A stretch of DNA of 64,000 nt from JAJDTT01 sp022827025 (GTDB taxonomy: Bacteria > Acidobacteriota > UBA6911 > RPQK01 > JAJDTT01). This document shows positions 31,037 through 38,839 of the stretch, in pieces. A program made the translations under genes and the position numbers. The stretch is from positions 2,480,001 to 2,544,000 of the forward strand of contig OZ241897.1 of the NCBI GenBank assembly GCA_965203535.1, in the 5' to 3' direction. Below the pieces are notes generated by a model, which saw nothing but the letters and a program-made list of their open reading frames with translations, searched no databases and was not told the DNA's origin. The first letter of the stretch is position 1, and every line of letters begins with the position of its first letter.

Positions 31037-32179
31037 TCAGACTTCCCCGGCGTCCTTCGCTCCCAGCGACCGGGCCATCTCCAGAATCCGTCCGGCCACC
31101 CGGTCCCAACCCAGCTTCCGGTTGAAGTCCAGGATGTGAGGCTGGAACCGTAGTCGCAGATTCCGGCGGAAATAATCTACCAGGAGACTCGCCAACCGTT
31201 TGGAATCTCCGGGTGGAAAGAGGAGCCCGGTCTTGCCGTCCCGCACCACCTCCGAGAGTCCGCCCACGTCGCTGGCGATCACGGGGACCCCGAACTGGTA
31301 GGCCAGCGGGACGATCCCGCTCTGGGTCGCGCTCCGGTAGGGCAGCGCCACCACGTGGGCGCGGCGGAAGAGAGCGGGCACCTCCCGGTTCGGCACGTAG
31401 GCGCCGGTCCAGGAGACCGCGCCGTCGAGGCCCAGGGCCCGGACCCGTTCCTTCAGGGGACCGGGATCGGAATAGAACTCCCCCGCCACCACCAACTCCG
31501 CCTCCAGCTCCCTGCGAACCCGGGCGAAGGCCTCGATGAGGACGTCGAGCCCCTTGTAGGCCCGGATGTTTCCGAAAAAGAGGATGCTGGGCTTCTCGCC
31601 CGGCCCGGGCGTTTCGGAGTCCCAGCGCCGATAGAAGGAATAGGCGGGATGGTAGACCCGCCGCACCGGGACATCCGGACGGACGTTCCGCACCTGCCGG
31701 GCCAGGTCCCGCGACTGGACCAGGAAACCGTCCACCCGGCGAAAGGCCATCCTCACCAGCATCCTCTCGAGATGCCGGCTCCCCATCCGCTCGTGGGGAA
31801 AGACGTTGTGGCACAGGAACAGGATCGCCGCCGCCGACCGCTTCCGGACACGCCGGATCAGGTCCGCGTAGGCCGGACCGAAGAAGGGGTGCCACCATTG
31901 GAAGACCAGCAGCTCGGGATCCCAGGCGGCGACTCTCCGGGCCGTCGCGGCCCAACTCCAGGGAGAGAGGGGGCGGAGGAGCCTGACGGAGGGCACCCGC
32001 CAGGCGCTGGGACTCCGGTCCAACTCGGAGCTTCCGGGAAACAGCAGCCGGGGATAGAGCTTCCGGAAGGAAAAGATGCGCACCCGGTGGCGCCGCTCCA
32101 GCTCGCCGTAGAGGGATGCGGTGTACTGGGCGATTCCGCCGCGCAGGGGATGGGCCGGACCCAGGAGGGCGATCCTCAT
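31037..32179 (-). CDS. Family 4 glycosyltransferase
   Basis: GT-B fold retaining glycosyltransferase of 380 residues. The N-terminal acceptor domain carries IALLGPAHPLRGGIAQYT; the C-terminal donor domain has SILFFGNIRAYKGLDVLIEA, and the ATQSGIVPLAYQFGVPVIAS motif replaces the usual E-x7-E core, with E near GLSEVVRDGKTGLLFPPGD. It starts inside the stop of the upstream gene (ATGA). Donor and acceptor cannot be read from sequence; the operon suggests surface polysaccharide or protein glycan. Confidence 0.87.
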   Translation of the reverse strand: MRIALLGPAHPLRGGIAQYTASLYGELERRHRVRIFSFRKLYPRLLFPGSSELDRSPSAWRVPSVRLLRPLSPWSWAATARRVAAWDPELLVFQWWHPFFGPAYADLIRRVRKRSAAAILFLCHNVFPHERMGSRHLERMLVRMAFRRVDGFLVQSRDLARQVRNVRPDVPVRRVYHPAYSFYRRWDSETPGPGEKPSILFFGNIRAYKGLDVLIEAFARVRRELEAELVVAGEFYSDPGPLKERVRALGLDGAVSWTGAYVPNREVPALFRRAHVVALPYRSATQSGIVPLAYQFGVPVIASDVGGLSEVVRDGKTGLLFPPGDSKRLASLLVDYFRRNLRLRFQPHILDFNRKLGWDRVAGRILEMARSLGAKDAGEV

Positions 32180-33150
32180 CCGGGCAGCGAGACCAGGGAC
32201 TTGGAGCTGGTCTCCTCCGGTTCCACCACCCGGACTTCGCGCACCGAGTAGTCCCCTTCCCTGCGGGAGGAGTAGGCGATCATTTCGGCCAGGAGCCCGA
32301 AGAAGATGAACTGGACCCCCATGATGAGGAGCAGGATGCCCAACATGAACAGGGGCCGGTCCTCGATCCAGCGGCCTTGAAGCCAGCCCGCGGTGAGATA
32401 GGCCTGGATGGAAAAACCGGCCAGCAGCAGGACGACTCCCAGAATCCCGAAGACGTGCAGCGGCTTGCTGTTGTAGCGGGTCAACATGATCACCGTCAGG
32501 AGATCGAAGAAACCGCCCAGGAAACGGCTCGCCCCGTACTTGCTGTGCCCGTAGGCGCGGGGAGCATGGTCCACCGGGACCTCCCCGATCCGAAAGCCGC
32601 GGTAGCTGGCCAGGACCGGAATGAACCGGTGCATCTCGCCGTAGACCTTCACTTCGCGGATCACCTCGCGCCGGTAGGCCTTGAGTCCGCAGTTGAGGTC
32701 GTGGAGCGGGACTCCGGTCAGGAAAGCGGTGACGAAGTTGAAGACCCGCGACGCCGCCCGCTTGCGCCACGGGTCACGGCGCTTGACCTTCCAGCCGGAG
32801 ACCAGGTCGAAGCCCTGCTCCAGGTGGTCCAGCAGCTTGCCCACCTCCTGGGGACGGTCCTGAAGGTCCGCGTCCATGGTGACGACGACCTCTCCCCGGG
32901 CGCGCTTAAAACCGGCCGCCAGAGCCGCCGACTTCCCGAAATTGCGGCGAAACCGAATGATCCGGATCCGGGAGTCCCGTTCCTGGAGCCGTTTCAGCGT
33001 GGAAAAGGAGCCGTCGGTGCTGCCGTCGTCGACGAAGAGGATCTCCAGGTCGCCGGACCGGGAACTCAATTCCTCGACGATGCCTTGGTAGAGCTCGGAG
33101 AGCGACTCCTCCTCGTTGAAGAGGGGAATCACCATGGAGATCAATCTCAT
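32176..33150 (-). CDS. Membrane-anchored GT2 (ArnC/GtrB-like)
   Basis: Polyprenyl-phosphate glycosyltransferase-like protein of 324 residues. The catalytic domain has ISMVIPLFNEEESLSELY, LFVDDGSTDGSF, the metal motif MDADLQDRP and the conserved NCGLKAYRREV and YGHSKYG segments; two C-terminal membrane helices (FGILGVVLLLAGFSIQAYL and MLGILLLIMGVQFIFFGLL) anchor it. Such enzymes move a sugar from a nucleotide to undecaprenyl phosphate. First gene of this minus-strand glycan operon, so the promoter should lie in 33151-33200. Confidence 0.9.
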   Translation of the reverse strand: MRLISMVIPLFNEEESLSELYQGIVEELSSRSGDLEILFVDDGSTDGSFSTLKRLQERDSRIRIIRFRRNFGKSAALAAGFKRARGEVVVTMDADLQDRPQEVGKLLDHLEQGFDLVSGWKVKRRDPWRKRAASRVFNFVTAFLTGVPLHDLNCGLKAYRREVIREVKVYGEMHRFIPVLASYRGFRIGEVPVDHAPRAYGHSKYGASRFLGGFFDLLTVIMLTRYNSKPLHVFGILGVVLLLAGFSIQAYLTAGWLQGRWIEDRPLFMLGILLLIMGVQFIFFGLLAEMIAYSSRREGDYSVREVRVVEPEETSSKSLVSLPG

Positions 33151-33194
33151 GGGCAGATTTTCGGCTCGGATTCTAGCACACCCGGAGCACCGTG

Positions 33195-33660
33195 TTTCAC
33201 GCGCCAAGGAGCGGGGGTTTTCCTACCCCCGCTACCGGTTTCCCAGCTGCCCGGATCTGGCGGCCACAACTTTCCGGCCCATCAATCAACTTGGCGTTTA
33301 TGGACCGGGGGCCCCCTCTACAAAGAAAGAAGTCCCCCACCGCCGGGCCTCCGGCATGATCCCGCGAGAAACTGGGCGGGGATTGTCCATCAGCGGGGCC
33401 CACCGCGTTGCCGTTGTCGAACGACTCGTAGGGGCGACCCTTGTGGTCGCCCTCCTCCGAACGGCGCCACCGCCGCCCGGCCATTGCTTGGGCACTACCG
33501 GACCGGGGGAGGGGTGGAGCGGCGACTCAGCCGGGGAACGATGCGACCCCGCAGGGCACCCACAAGGGGTGCCCCTACGGTCATCGGGGATTGGTCCGAC
33601 AGGGCGGCTAGAAACCGCCCTTCCAGTGGGCGACTGGAAGTCGCCCCTCCTGTCATATGT
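33195..33660. repeat. Repeat-rich gap with second 254-bp element (33341-33594)
   Basis: Contains a GCGGGGGTTTTCCTACCCCCGC hairpin (about 33209), the 254-bp block at 33341-33594 that matches 24644-24897 at roughly 95% by eye with one small indel, and then a GGCGGCTAGAAACCGCC/GGGCGACTGGAAGTCGCCC hairpin doublet. The block carries internal palindromes (AGGGGCGACCCTTGTGGTCGCC; GGGCACCCACAAGGGGTGCCC). No gene is seen. Confidence 0.85.
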
Positions 33661-33684
33661 AGTGTGTAGTATATAGTACACACT
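33661..33684. promoter_or_regulatory. Palindromic operator upstream of first XRE gene
   Basis: AGTGTGTA, 8-nt spacer, TACACACT: a perfect inverted repeat in AT-rich DNA 37 nt before the XRE-family start. Position and symmetry fit an autoregulatory binding site overlapping the promoter. Confidence 0.5.
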
Positions 33685-33720
33685 CGAACGAGGGACGTTC
33701 CGATTCGTCCTGGGGTGGAT

Positions 33721-34071
33721 ATGGCGTTTGGAGGCTACATTCGAGAGGTTCGCGAGTTGCGGCGCCGCGACGACCGCTCTTTCTCGTTGCGGCAGGTGGC
33801 CGGCCGCGTCGGAATCGAGCCGGCGTACCTGAGCAAGATCGAGCGGGGCCAGACGCCGCCTCCATCGGAACGGACCATTCGCCGGCTCGCGGCGGAGCTG
33901 GACGAGGATGCGGACGTCCTCTTGGCGATGGCGGGAAAGGTTTCCCAGGACCTTCAGGAGATCGTGATGCTCCGTCCCAAGCTCTTCGCCGATCTGCTGC
34001 GTCAGCTCCGGGAGGCGCCGGATCACGCGGTGTTGCGGGTGGCGAGAGAGATTCGGGACGGAGATTGGTGA
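33721..34071 (+). CDS. XRE-family regulator 1
   Basis: DNA-binding protein of 116 residues with an N-terminal Cro/C1 helix-turn-helix (IREVRELRRRDDRSFSLRQV, AGRVGIEPAYLSKIERGQTP) and a C-terminal helical segment (DLQEIVMLRPKLFADLLRQL) that may dimerise. ATG at 33721 follows GGGGTGG; a GTG two codons earlier is possible. It is paralogous to the regulator at 35298 over its whole length. The conserved 332-residue gene follows 46 nt downstream, and a palindromic operator lies upstream, so autoregulation of a two-gene unit is likely. Confidence 0.88.
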   Translation: MAFGGYIREVRELRRRDDRSFSLRQVAGRVGIEPAYLSKIERGQTPPPSERTIRRLAAELDEDADVLLAMAGKVSQDLQEIVMLRPKLFADLLRQLREAPDHAVLRVAREIRDGDW

Positions 34072-34117
34072 AAGACAGGCTGCTGGAGCCTGGCGGGAAA
34101 AGAGAGAGGAGAGAACA

Positions 34118-35116
34118 ATGATTGAACTACGGAACGACAGGTTGGCTTTCAGCTTTCCCGAGGTCCATCGGGATGCCCGGTGCTCGATTTCTTTCGTGCG
34201 GACTCTGCGGATTCCGGACGACGACCGTGAATATCCCCTGCCTCCGGGCCTGGGACCGTTTCCGCTGCACCACGTGGACGACTACGCCGATCGCGTGCCG
34301 CAGGGGTGGAGCGACCACGGCGGCGTCTTCATGCCCATGTACCAGGCGGAGGCCCTCTGGATTTCATTCGATGGCCATTACCCCATGGCCGTCAAGGTGT
34401 CCGCCGGGAAGATCGACGCCGTCACGGGAAAACCGTTTCGGAATCAGCTGAACCGGCGGCCCCAGGACTACGTCGTGATCCCGGACCAGCCCTGGCTCGA
34501 CGGTTTTTGCGTGCGGGAGGGGCTGATCCGGCAGTTCGTCGCCATGCCCCTGGGCCGGGGTTATACGGCCGAGGAGCAGTTGACGGGAGCCGCGGAACAT
34601 GGCGGCCTGCAGATCGTCGTCTATCCGATGAAGGCGTCGCGGTACAAAAGACTGATGGCCGAACGGGCCTTTGCCAGCTACAGAATGGATGACATCTGTT
34701 GTTCGGCGCCGCAGCCAAGCGCAATGGGTCTGGCGCCCGGCGGAATGATGCGCCAGGAGGTCTATTCCGACGATCATGGATTTTCCGCCTGGGAGCGGGA
34801 CGTCCGCTCGCGTTGCTTCGTCCACCTGCTCAACAGCGGGCAATACCAGACGGTGACCGGATTCGCGCCGCCGTATGAGCCTCCCACCGCTGGCGACTAC
34901 ACCGAGGCCGGCCTCCCCTGGTTCGAGTACTTCGACACCGACCTCGAGGCGTTGGAGGGGGCGCCCCGACTCGACCGCCTCGACAGCGTGGGAGCCCGCA
35001 GGGTGAAGGAAGGCAAGCCACCGCTGGACGAGGGCGGGAACGTGAAACCGAAACCGGCACAGATCGAGCGCCTGCGCAAGAACCACGCGGTCCGCGACGG
35101 AAGCGCCGCCTGGTAG
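34118..35116 (+). CDS. Conserved protein of unknown function (332 residues)
   Basis: Soluble protein without signal peptide or membrane segment. Recognisable blocks include YPLPPGLGPFPLHHVDDYA, GGVFMPMYQAEALWISF, YPMAVKVSAGKIDAVTGKPF, QPWLDGFCVREGLIRQFVAM and GGLQIVVYPMKASRYKRLM. I recall similar proteins in actinobacteria and other GC-rich genomes but no assigned function. The ribosome site AGAGGAGAG precedes ATG 34118. It lies between two paralogous XRE genes, which suggests stress- or signal-controlled expression; C-terminal 40 residues are charged and probably disordered. Confidence 0.8.
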   Translation: MIELRNDRLAFSFPEVHRDARCSISFVRTLRIPDDDREYPLPPGLGPFPLHHVDDYADRVPQGWSDHGGVFMPMYQAEALWISFDGHYPMAVKVSAGKIDAVTGKPFRNQLNRRPQDYVVIPDQPWLDGFCVREGLIRQFVAMPLGRGYTAEEQLTGAAEHGGLQIVVYPMKASRYKRLMAERAFASYRMDDICCSAPQPSAMGLAPGGMMRQEVYSDDHGFSAWERDVRSRCFVHLLNSGQYQTVTGFAPPYEPPTAGDYTEAGLPWFEYFDTDLEALEGAPRLDRLDSVGARRVKEGKPPLDEGGNVKPKPAQIERLRKNHAVRDGSAAW

Positions 35117-35230
35117 AAGCGGCGATTTCCAATCGCCGCCTCCCGCACAAACCCTCGGCTCCGACAAGAAGAAGGGGGACAGGAAAGTCCCCCCTCCCAG
35201 GGCGACTGGAAATCGCTCCTGTCACCCGGA
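35117..35230. repeat. Hairpin repeats after the 332-residue gene
   Basis: GGCGATTTCCAATCGCC, GGGGGACAGGAAAGTCCCCCC and GGCGACTGGAAATCGC in close succession. They may act as a transcript 3' end for the XRE unit. No T-tract follows. Confidence 0.7.
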
Positions 35231-35261
35231 TCGTGTAGTTTCCAGTCCCTGGTGCATGTTT

Positions 35262-35276
35262 GATCGTTGGACGATC
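35262..35276. promoter_or_regulatory. Palindrome upstream of second XRE gene
   Basis: GATCGT-TGG-ACGATC, an inverted repeat 21 nt before the start codon of the second XRE gene. It is placed like an autoregulatory operator but does not match the operator of the first XRE gene. Confidence 0.4.
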
Positions 35277-35297
35277 GGAAACGACCAGGAGGAGACG

Positions 35298-35648
35298 ATG
35301 ACTTTTGGAGAACATATTCGCACGGTTCGAGAAAAGCGGCAGCGGGAGAACCGCGCATTCGCGTTGAGGATGGTGGCTTCCCGAGCCGGCGTTCAGCCGG
35401 CGTACCTGAGCAAGGTCGAATTCGAACAGACTCCGCCCCCGCCGGAGCAGACCATTCGCCGGCTCGCCACAGACCTGGAAGAGGACGCCGACGAGTTGCT
35501 GGCCCTGGCCGGGAAGGTCTCCCGGGATCTCCAGGAGATCGTGATCCGCCGGCCCAGAATCTTCGCCGATCTCTTGAGGACACTCGACGAGGCTCCGGAC
35601 CACGTGGTGACGCGGATCACCCGGGAGGTCCGGGCCGGAGCTTCGTGA
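35298..35648 (+). CDS. XRE-family regulator 2
   Basis: A 116-residue paralog of the regulator at 33721, with the same HTH (IRTVREKRQRENRAFALRMV, ASRAGVQPAYLSKVEFEQTP) and C-terminal segment (DLQEIVIRRPRIFADLLRTL); by eye about 55% of positions agree. ATG at 35298 has a strong CAGGAGG ribosome site. No gene of the 332-residue type follows it; the next gene is the VapB-like antitoxin. It may be an orphan left by duplication of the XRE unit. Confidence 0.87.
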   Translation: MTFGEHIRTVREKRQRENRAFALRMVASRAGVQPAYLSKVEFEQTPPPPEQTIRRLATDLEEDADELLALAGKVSRDLQEIVIRRPRIFADLLRTLDEAPDHVVTRITREVRAGAS

Positions 35649-35761
35649 CGGACCGGACACTCCGTCCGGTCCTTTCCCAAGCCTTTTCATCGCGCGGTCC
35701 ATGCCTGCCCCGATCCTTTGATTGGCGGAGATGGAATGGATCGCCGTACGCTCCGGTCATC

Positions 35762-35799
35762 TTGACATCACAAATGGGAGTCATCATGATGACTCCCAT
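35762..35799 (+). promoter_or_regulatory. vapBC promoter with overlapping 26-bp perfect palindrome
   Basis: A perfect -35 box TTGACA (35762-35767) is followed after 17 bases by CATGAT as -10 (35785-35790). A perfect inverted repeat, ATGGGAGTCATCA joined to its complement (35774-35799), covers the spacer, the -10 and the first two bases of the ATG at 35798. This is the classic layout of a toxin-antitoxin operator. Transcription would begin at about the start codon, giving a leaderless mRNA. Confidence 0.65.
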
Positions 35800-36058
35800 G
35801 CGGACGACGTTGACGATCGAACCGGACGTCGCCCAGCTCCTTCGGCGAGAGATTCGGCGTTCCGACCGGAGTATGAAGGCCGTGGTGAACGATGCCTTGC
35901 GAGTCGGTCTGGGAATACGGGGCAAAAGCCCGCCGACATCTCGATTCGAGGTGAAGCCTCACGGCTTCGGATTCAGGCCGGGTATTGACATCAATCGGCT
36001 CAATCAACTGGTCGACGAGTTGGAAGCGGAGGAATTGGGCCGAAAGAGTCGGCGGTGA
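35798..36058 (+). CDS. vapB: VapB-like ribbon-helix-helix antitoxin
   Basis: Antitoxin of 86 residues. The N terminus RTTLTIEPDVAQLLRREIRR is a ribbon-helix-helix DNA-binding domain; the C-terminal part (GIDINRLNQLVDELEAEEL) would wrap the toxin. ATG 35798 is chosen because MRTTLTI is the usual family start and the promoter places transcription there; in-frame ATGs at 35774, 35786 and 35789 lie in the operator. It overlaps the toxin gene by 4 nt (GTGA). Confidence 0.85.
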   Translation: MRTTLTIEPDVAQLLRREIRRSDRSMKAVVNDALRVGLGIRGKSPPTSRFEVKPHGFGFRPGIDINRLNQLVDELEAEELGRKSRR

Positions 36059-36537
36059 TCATTCCCGACGTCAACCTGTTGCTGTACGCCTACAATTCGG
36101 ACTTTCCGCGACACCGGAAAGCGCGGGAATGGTGGGAAGGCCTGATGAACGGGACCGCCAGCGTCGGTCTTCCGTGGGTGTCCATCCTTGGTTTTATCCG
36201 CATCGCCACTCACTCGAGAATACTTGAGAACCCCCTCGGCATGAGGGGGGCCTGCACCCGCGTCCGGTCTTGGATCGAACGACCGCAGACAGTGCTCATC
36301 CACCCGGGAACACGTCACGCGGACATTCTGTTCGATCTCCTGGAGAACTCTGGCGGCACCGGCAATTTGACGACAGACGCTCATCTCGCGGCCCTGGCCA
36401 TAGAGCACCAGGCGGAACTCCACTCGAACGATGCGGACATGGCTCGATTTCCAGGTCTGCGTTTTCCTATGGGTGAACCCGCTCGCCTGACGGAGGCGCC
36501 GGGGAGCGGCGGTTTCCAACCGCCGGACTCCCTTTGA
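36055..36537 (+). CDS. vapC: VapC-like PIN-domain toxin with repeat-derived tail
   Basis: PIN-domain endoribonuclease of 160 residues, inhibited by the preceding antitoxin. The acidic site is visible: D5 in IIPDVNLLLYAYN, D near 106 in TDAHLAALAIEH and D near 124 in HSNDADMARFPGL. The subfamily motif LPWVSILGFIRIATHSRI is typical. Starts GTG at 36055. The natural protein should end soon after FPGLRF; here it continues into GSGGFQPPDSL, which is encoded by a GGCGGTTTCCAACCGCC hairpin repeat. The catalytic core looks intact. Confidence 0.87.
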   Translation: MIIPDVNLLLYAYNSDFPRHRKAREWWEGLMNGTASVGLPWVSILGFIRIATHSRILENPLGMRGACTRVRSWIERPQTVLIHPGTRHADILFDLLENSGGTGNLTTDAHLAALAIEHQAELHSNDADMARFPGLRFPMGEPARLTEAPGSGGFQPPDSL

Positions 36538-36563
36538 GCCCGGGACTCAACAGGGTCTGAGCA

Positions 36564-37113
36564 GGGGAGCGGGGGTTTTCCTACCCCCGCTGCCGTGACC
36601 TGCTATCCCTGGCCATTGACTACGATTGGAACGAAAGATGCCACCGGTTCGGGGGACAGGAAAGTCCCCCCTCCGAGGGGAGCGGGGGTTTTCCTACCCC
36701 CGCTACCGTGGCCTGCTATCCCTGGCCATTGATTACGATTGGAACGAAAGATGCCATCGGTTCGGGGGACAGGAAAGTCCCCCCTCCGAGGGGAGCGGGG
36801 GTTTTCCTACCCCCGCTGCCGTGGCCTGCTATCCCTGGCCATTGGCTACGATTGGAACGAAAGATGCCATCGGTTCGGGGGACAGGAAAGTCCCCCCTCC
36901 GAGGGGAGCGGGGGTTTTCCTACCCCCGCTACCGTGGCCTGCTATCCCTGGCCATTGATTACGATTGGAACGAAAGATGCCATCGGTTCGGGGGACAGGA
37001 AAGTCCCCCCTCCGAGGGGAGCGGAGGTTTTCCTACCCCCGCTGCCGTGGCCTGCTATCCCTGGCCATTGACTACGATTGGAACGAAAGATGCCATCGGT
37101 TCGGGGGACAGGA
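36564..37113. repeat. 113-bp tandem repeat array, about 4.9 copies
   Basis: Units begin at 36564, 36677, 36790, 36903 and 37016, an exact 113-bp period. Each contains hairpin GCGGGGGTTTTCCTACCCCCGC, about 60 bp of non-repeat spacer (GGCCTGCTATCCCTGGCCAT and GATTGGAACGAAAGATGCCA), and hairpin GGGGGACAGGAAAGTCCCCCC. Units differ at only a few positions. The period is not a multiple of three and the open frames across it are by-products. It abuts a tRNA fragment at its right end. Confidence 0.92.
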
Positions 37114-37118
37114 AATCC

Positions 37119-37148
37119 CTTGCTCTGTCCAACTGAGCCACGGGCGGG
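37119..37148 (-). other. 5' tRNA fragment (tRNA-Arg-like), possible att site
   Basis: On the minus strand GCCCGTGGCTCAGTTGGACA followed by GAGCAAGGG reads as the end of an acceptor stem, the D arm and the start of the anticodon stem of a tRNA resembling tRNA-Arg; the rest is missing and replaced by the 113-bp array. Such fragments are left where tyrosine recombinases integrate in tRNA genes, and a recombinase gene lies 40 bp away. Confidence 0.55.
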
Positions 37149-37189
37149 ATCCTTTGTTTTCAACCCTTTAGCCCCATTTTCCCCTCGAA

Positions 37190-37837
37190 TCACTCCCCCT
37201 TGTTTCCAACCCGTTGCCTGTTTGTTGCCTGTTGCGTTTGTGAGTCTTCGATAGCCTGTGCCTCTCGAACACTTGCCAGCGCATGCGAACTGACGTACCC
37301 CGCGTAACGCATCGTCGTGCTGATCGCCGAGTGCCCCATCAGCTTCTGCACCGGCCTCACGTCCACGCCCTGCATCAGCCAATGGCTGCACCGGAATCGT
37401 CTCAGATCGTGAAATCCGACCTTCAATCCCACCCGCTCGGCAGCGCGACACAGCGGCTTGTCGGGATTCACCCATTTTGTCCCCGTCCGGCTGTTGACGA
37501 ACACGTACGGAGTGTTCAGGTAGCGAACCAGCCCGGACAGATATCCGGTGGCGTACTTCGAGAGCGGAATCTCTCTCGGCTCGTCGTCCTTGGTGAACTC
37601 CACCCACAACATCCGGCGGCCCAAATCCACCCGGCTCCAGGTGAGCGACAAGGCTTCTCCCTTGCGTATCCCCGTCTCGCCGATCACTGCGATCATGGCT
37701 TGCATGTAAGGGTTGTCCACCGCCTCGACCAGGTCGCGGAACTGCTGAACCGTCAAAGGATTCTCCACCCGGCAGACTGCAGACCTGCTCCATGTCTCCC
37801 GCTCGGATGTCTCGACCCGGTTGCATCGGGCCACCAA
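37190..37837 (-). pseudogene. Tyrosine recombinase, catalytic domain only
   Basis: 215 residues covering the catalytic domain of a phage-type integrase: Arg I in TGIRKGEALSLTW, the HDLRRFRCSHWLM box (H-x-x-R) and GHSAISTTMRYAGY with the second His and nucleophilic Tyr. The N-terminal SAM-like core-binding domain, about 150 residues in intact integrases, is absent; upstream DNA does not resume it in any frame I could follow. The protein probably cannot bind its arms or core normally. It is next to a tRNA fragment, so it likely belonged to an integrated element now decaying. Confidence 0.72.
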
Positions 37838-38082
37838 GCTGCTTCAGCGGCGCATCGATGCCCGCCTTTAACCTGCCCCGCCCAGAAGCTCCACGACAAA
37901 GGGACAGGCTCAGTTCAAGTTCCCTCGATCCATGGCTCCCCCCTTAAATGACCTCCGAAAACACAGCCGCCACGAACATCGAGTGTGACCGATCCCGATT
38001 CCAGACGTTGTACTGGGTAGAGGGAGAAATCCCAAGGTCCGGCGACCGGATGTCGCCTTCAGAGAGGAAGAAGGTTGGTGCC
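37838..38082. other. Gap without recognisable gene
   Basis: 245 bp between the truncated integrase and a small secreted protein. It is lower in GC than the flanks and has no hairpin repeats or convincing reading frame. It may hold the lost 5' end of the integrase gene and the promoter of the next gene. Confidence 0.4.
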
Positions 38083-38307
38083 ATGAAGTTGAAACACTGC
38101 AAGCTCGGTTCAATCCTGTTAAGTGTTCTCATTTTGCTTTGTTGGGCGTGGTGGCCAGGCCAACAAGCCTTGACACCACAGGAGCCTGACAGCCCCGTCA
38201 CAATCGAACCGGCCAAGGACACGCCGCCAGTTGCACCGTTGCGCGAGGCGCATCCGGTTAGCGTCGTGTCCACGATGTGGATCAGGCGCCCGTTTGCCAA
38301 TAGCTAG
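38083..38307 (+). CDS. Small hypothetical exported protein
   Basis: 74 residues. A basic start and hydrophobic core (KLGSILLSVLILLCWAWWPG) look like a signal peptide or membrane anchor, followed by a proline/acid-rich segment. GAGGAAGAAGG lies upstream of ATG 38083. I do not recognise it. Lower GC than neighbours fits acquisition with the integrase. Confidence 0.4.
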   Translation: MKLKHCKLGSILLSVLILLCWAWWPGQQALTPQEPDSPVTIEPAKDTPPVAPLREAHPVSVVSTMWIRRPFANS

Positions 38308-38422
38308 AGAACTGATCAGGACCGGGGTCCAGCTAGACACTATCGACGAAGGCGGTGCAACGGTTAGGAGTCATGTATACGGTCACAATCCCGTGCCCCA
38401 ACCCCTGACTTGGACAAAGACC

Positions 38423-38806
38423 ATGCGAATTGTACGGTACGCCATTTTGCTCATGCTGCTCATGCCTTACCTTGAGGATCTACGACGGCTCGACCAGTAC
38501 GTGGCTGACGTCGTCCATCGACCTCTTCACTTTTTGGGGATGGCCGTGTTCGTTGTTGTCATCTACTTGTTCATGTCCCCGGAAGAAAGGAGAGTTGACG
38601 AGGAGTGGAAGAGGAGATACGGATGGCTGGTCTACGTCGTGTTCGGCTCGAGTGTGGCACTGATGGTTGCTCTGTGGGCCGTCGAACTTCTCACTGGTTA
38701 CAGGGTCGGCCATATTGCGTCCATCGTCATCTACGGAATACCGATATCCGTGGTGTGGTTGATGACCGTTCTAGGCATAATCGATAGGGCAGGGGAGCAG
38801 AAGTAG
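38423..38806 (+). CDS. Hypothetical membrane protein, four helices
   Basis: 127 residues with four hydrophobic stretches (IVRYAILLMLLMPYLEDL, FLGMAVFVVVIYLFM, LVYVVFGSSVALMVALWAVE, ASIVIYGIPISVVWLMTVLG). Start taken at ATG 38423 because the upstream in-frame 64 codons overlap the preceding gene in another frame and look non-coding. No family recognised. Confidence 0.5.
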   Translation: MRIVRYAILLMLLMPYLEDLRRLDQYVADVVHRPLHFLGMAVFVVVIYLFMSPEERRVDEEWKRRYGWLVYVVFGSSVALMVALWAVELLTGYRVGHIASIVIYGIPISVVWLMTVLGIIDRAGEQK

Positions 38807-38839
38807 TCGAGTCAAAGTGAGCTTCAGGTCAAGAATCGG

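Noticed and set aside
36564..37113. CRISPR array
   Set aside because: The period is 113 bp with nearly identical spacers, the repeats are hairpin doublets, and there are no cas genes.
36626..37136. Overlapping open frames of about 110-140 codons in the 113-bp array
   Set aside because: They arise because the repeated unit lacks stops in these frames; all copies translate to the same repeat peptide.
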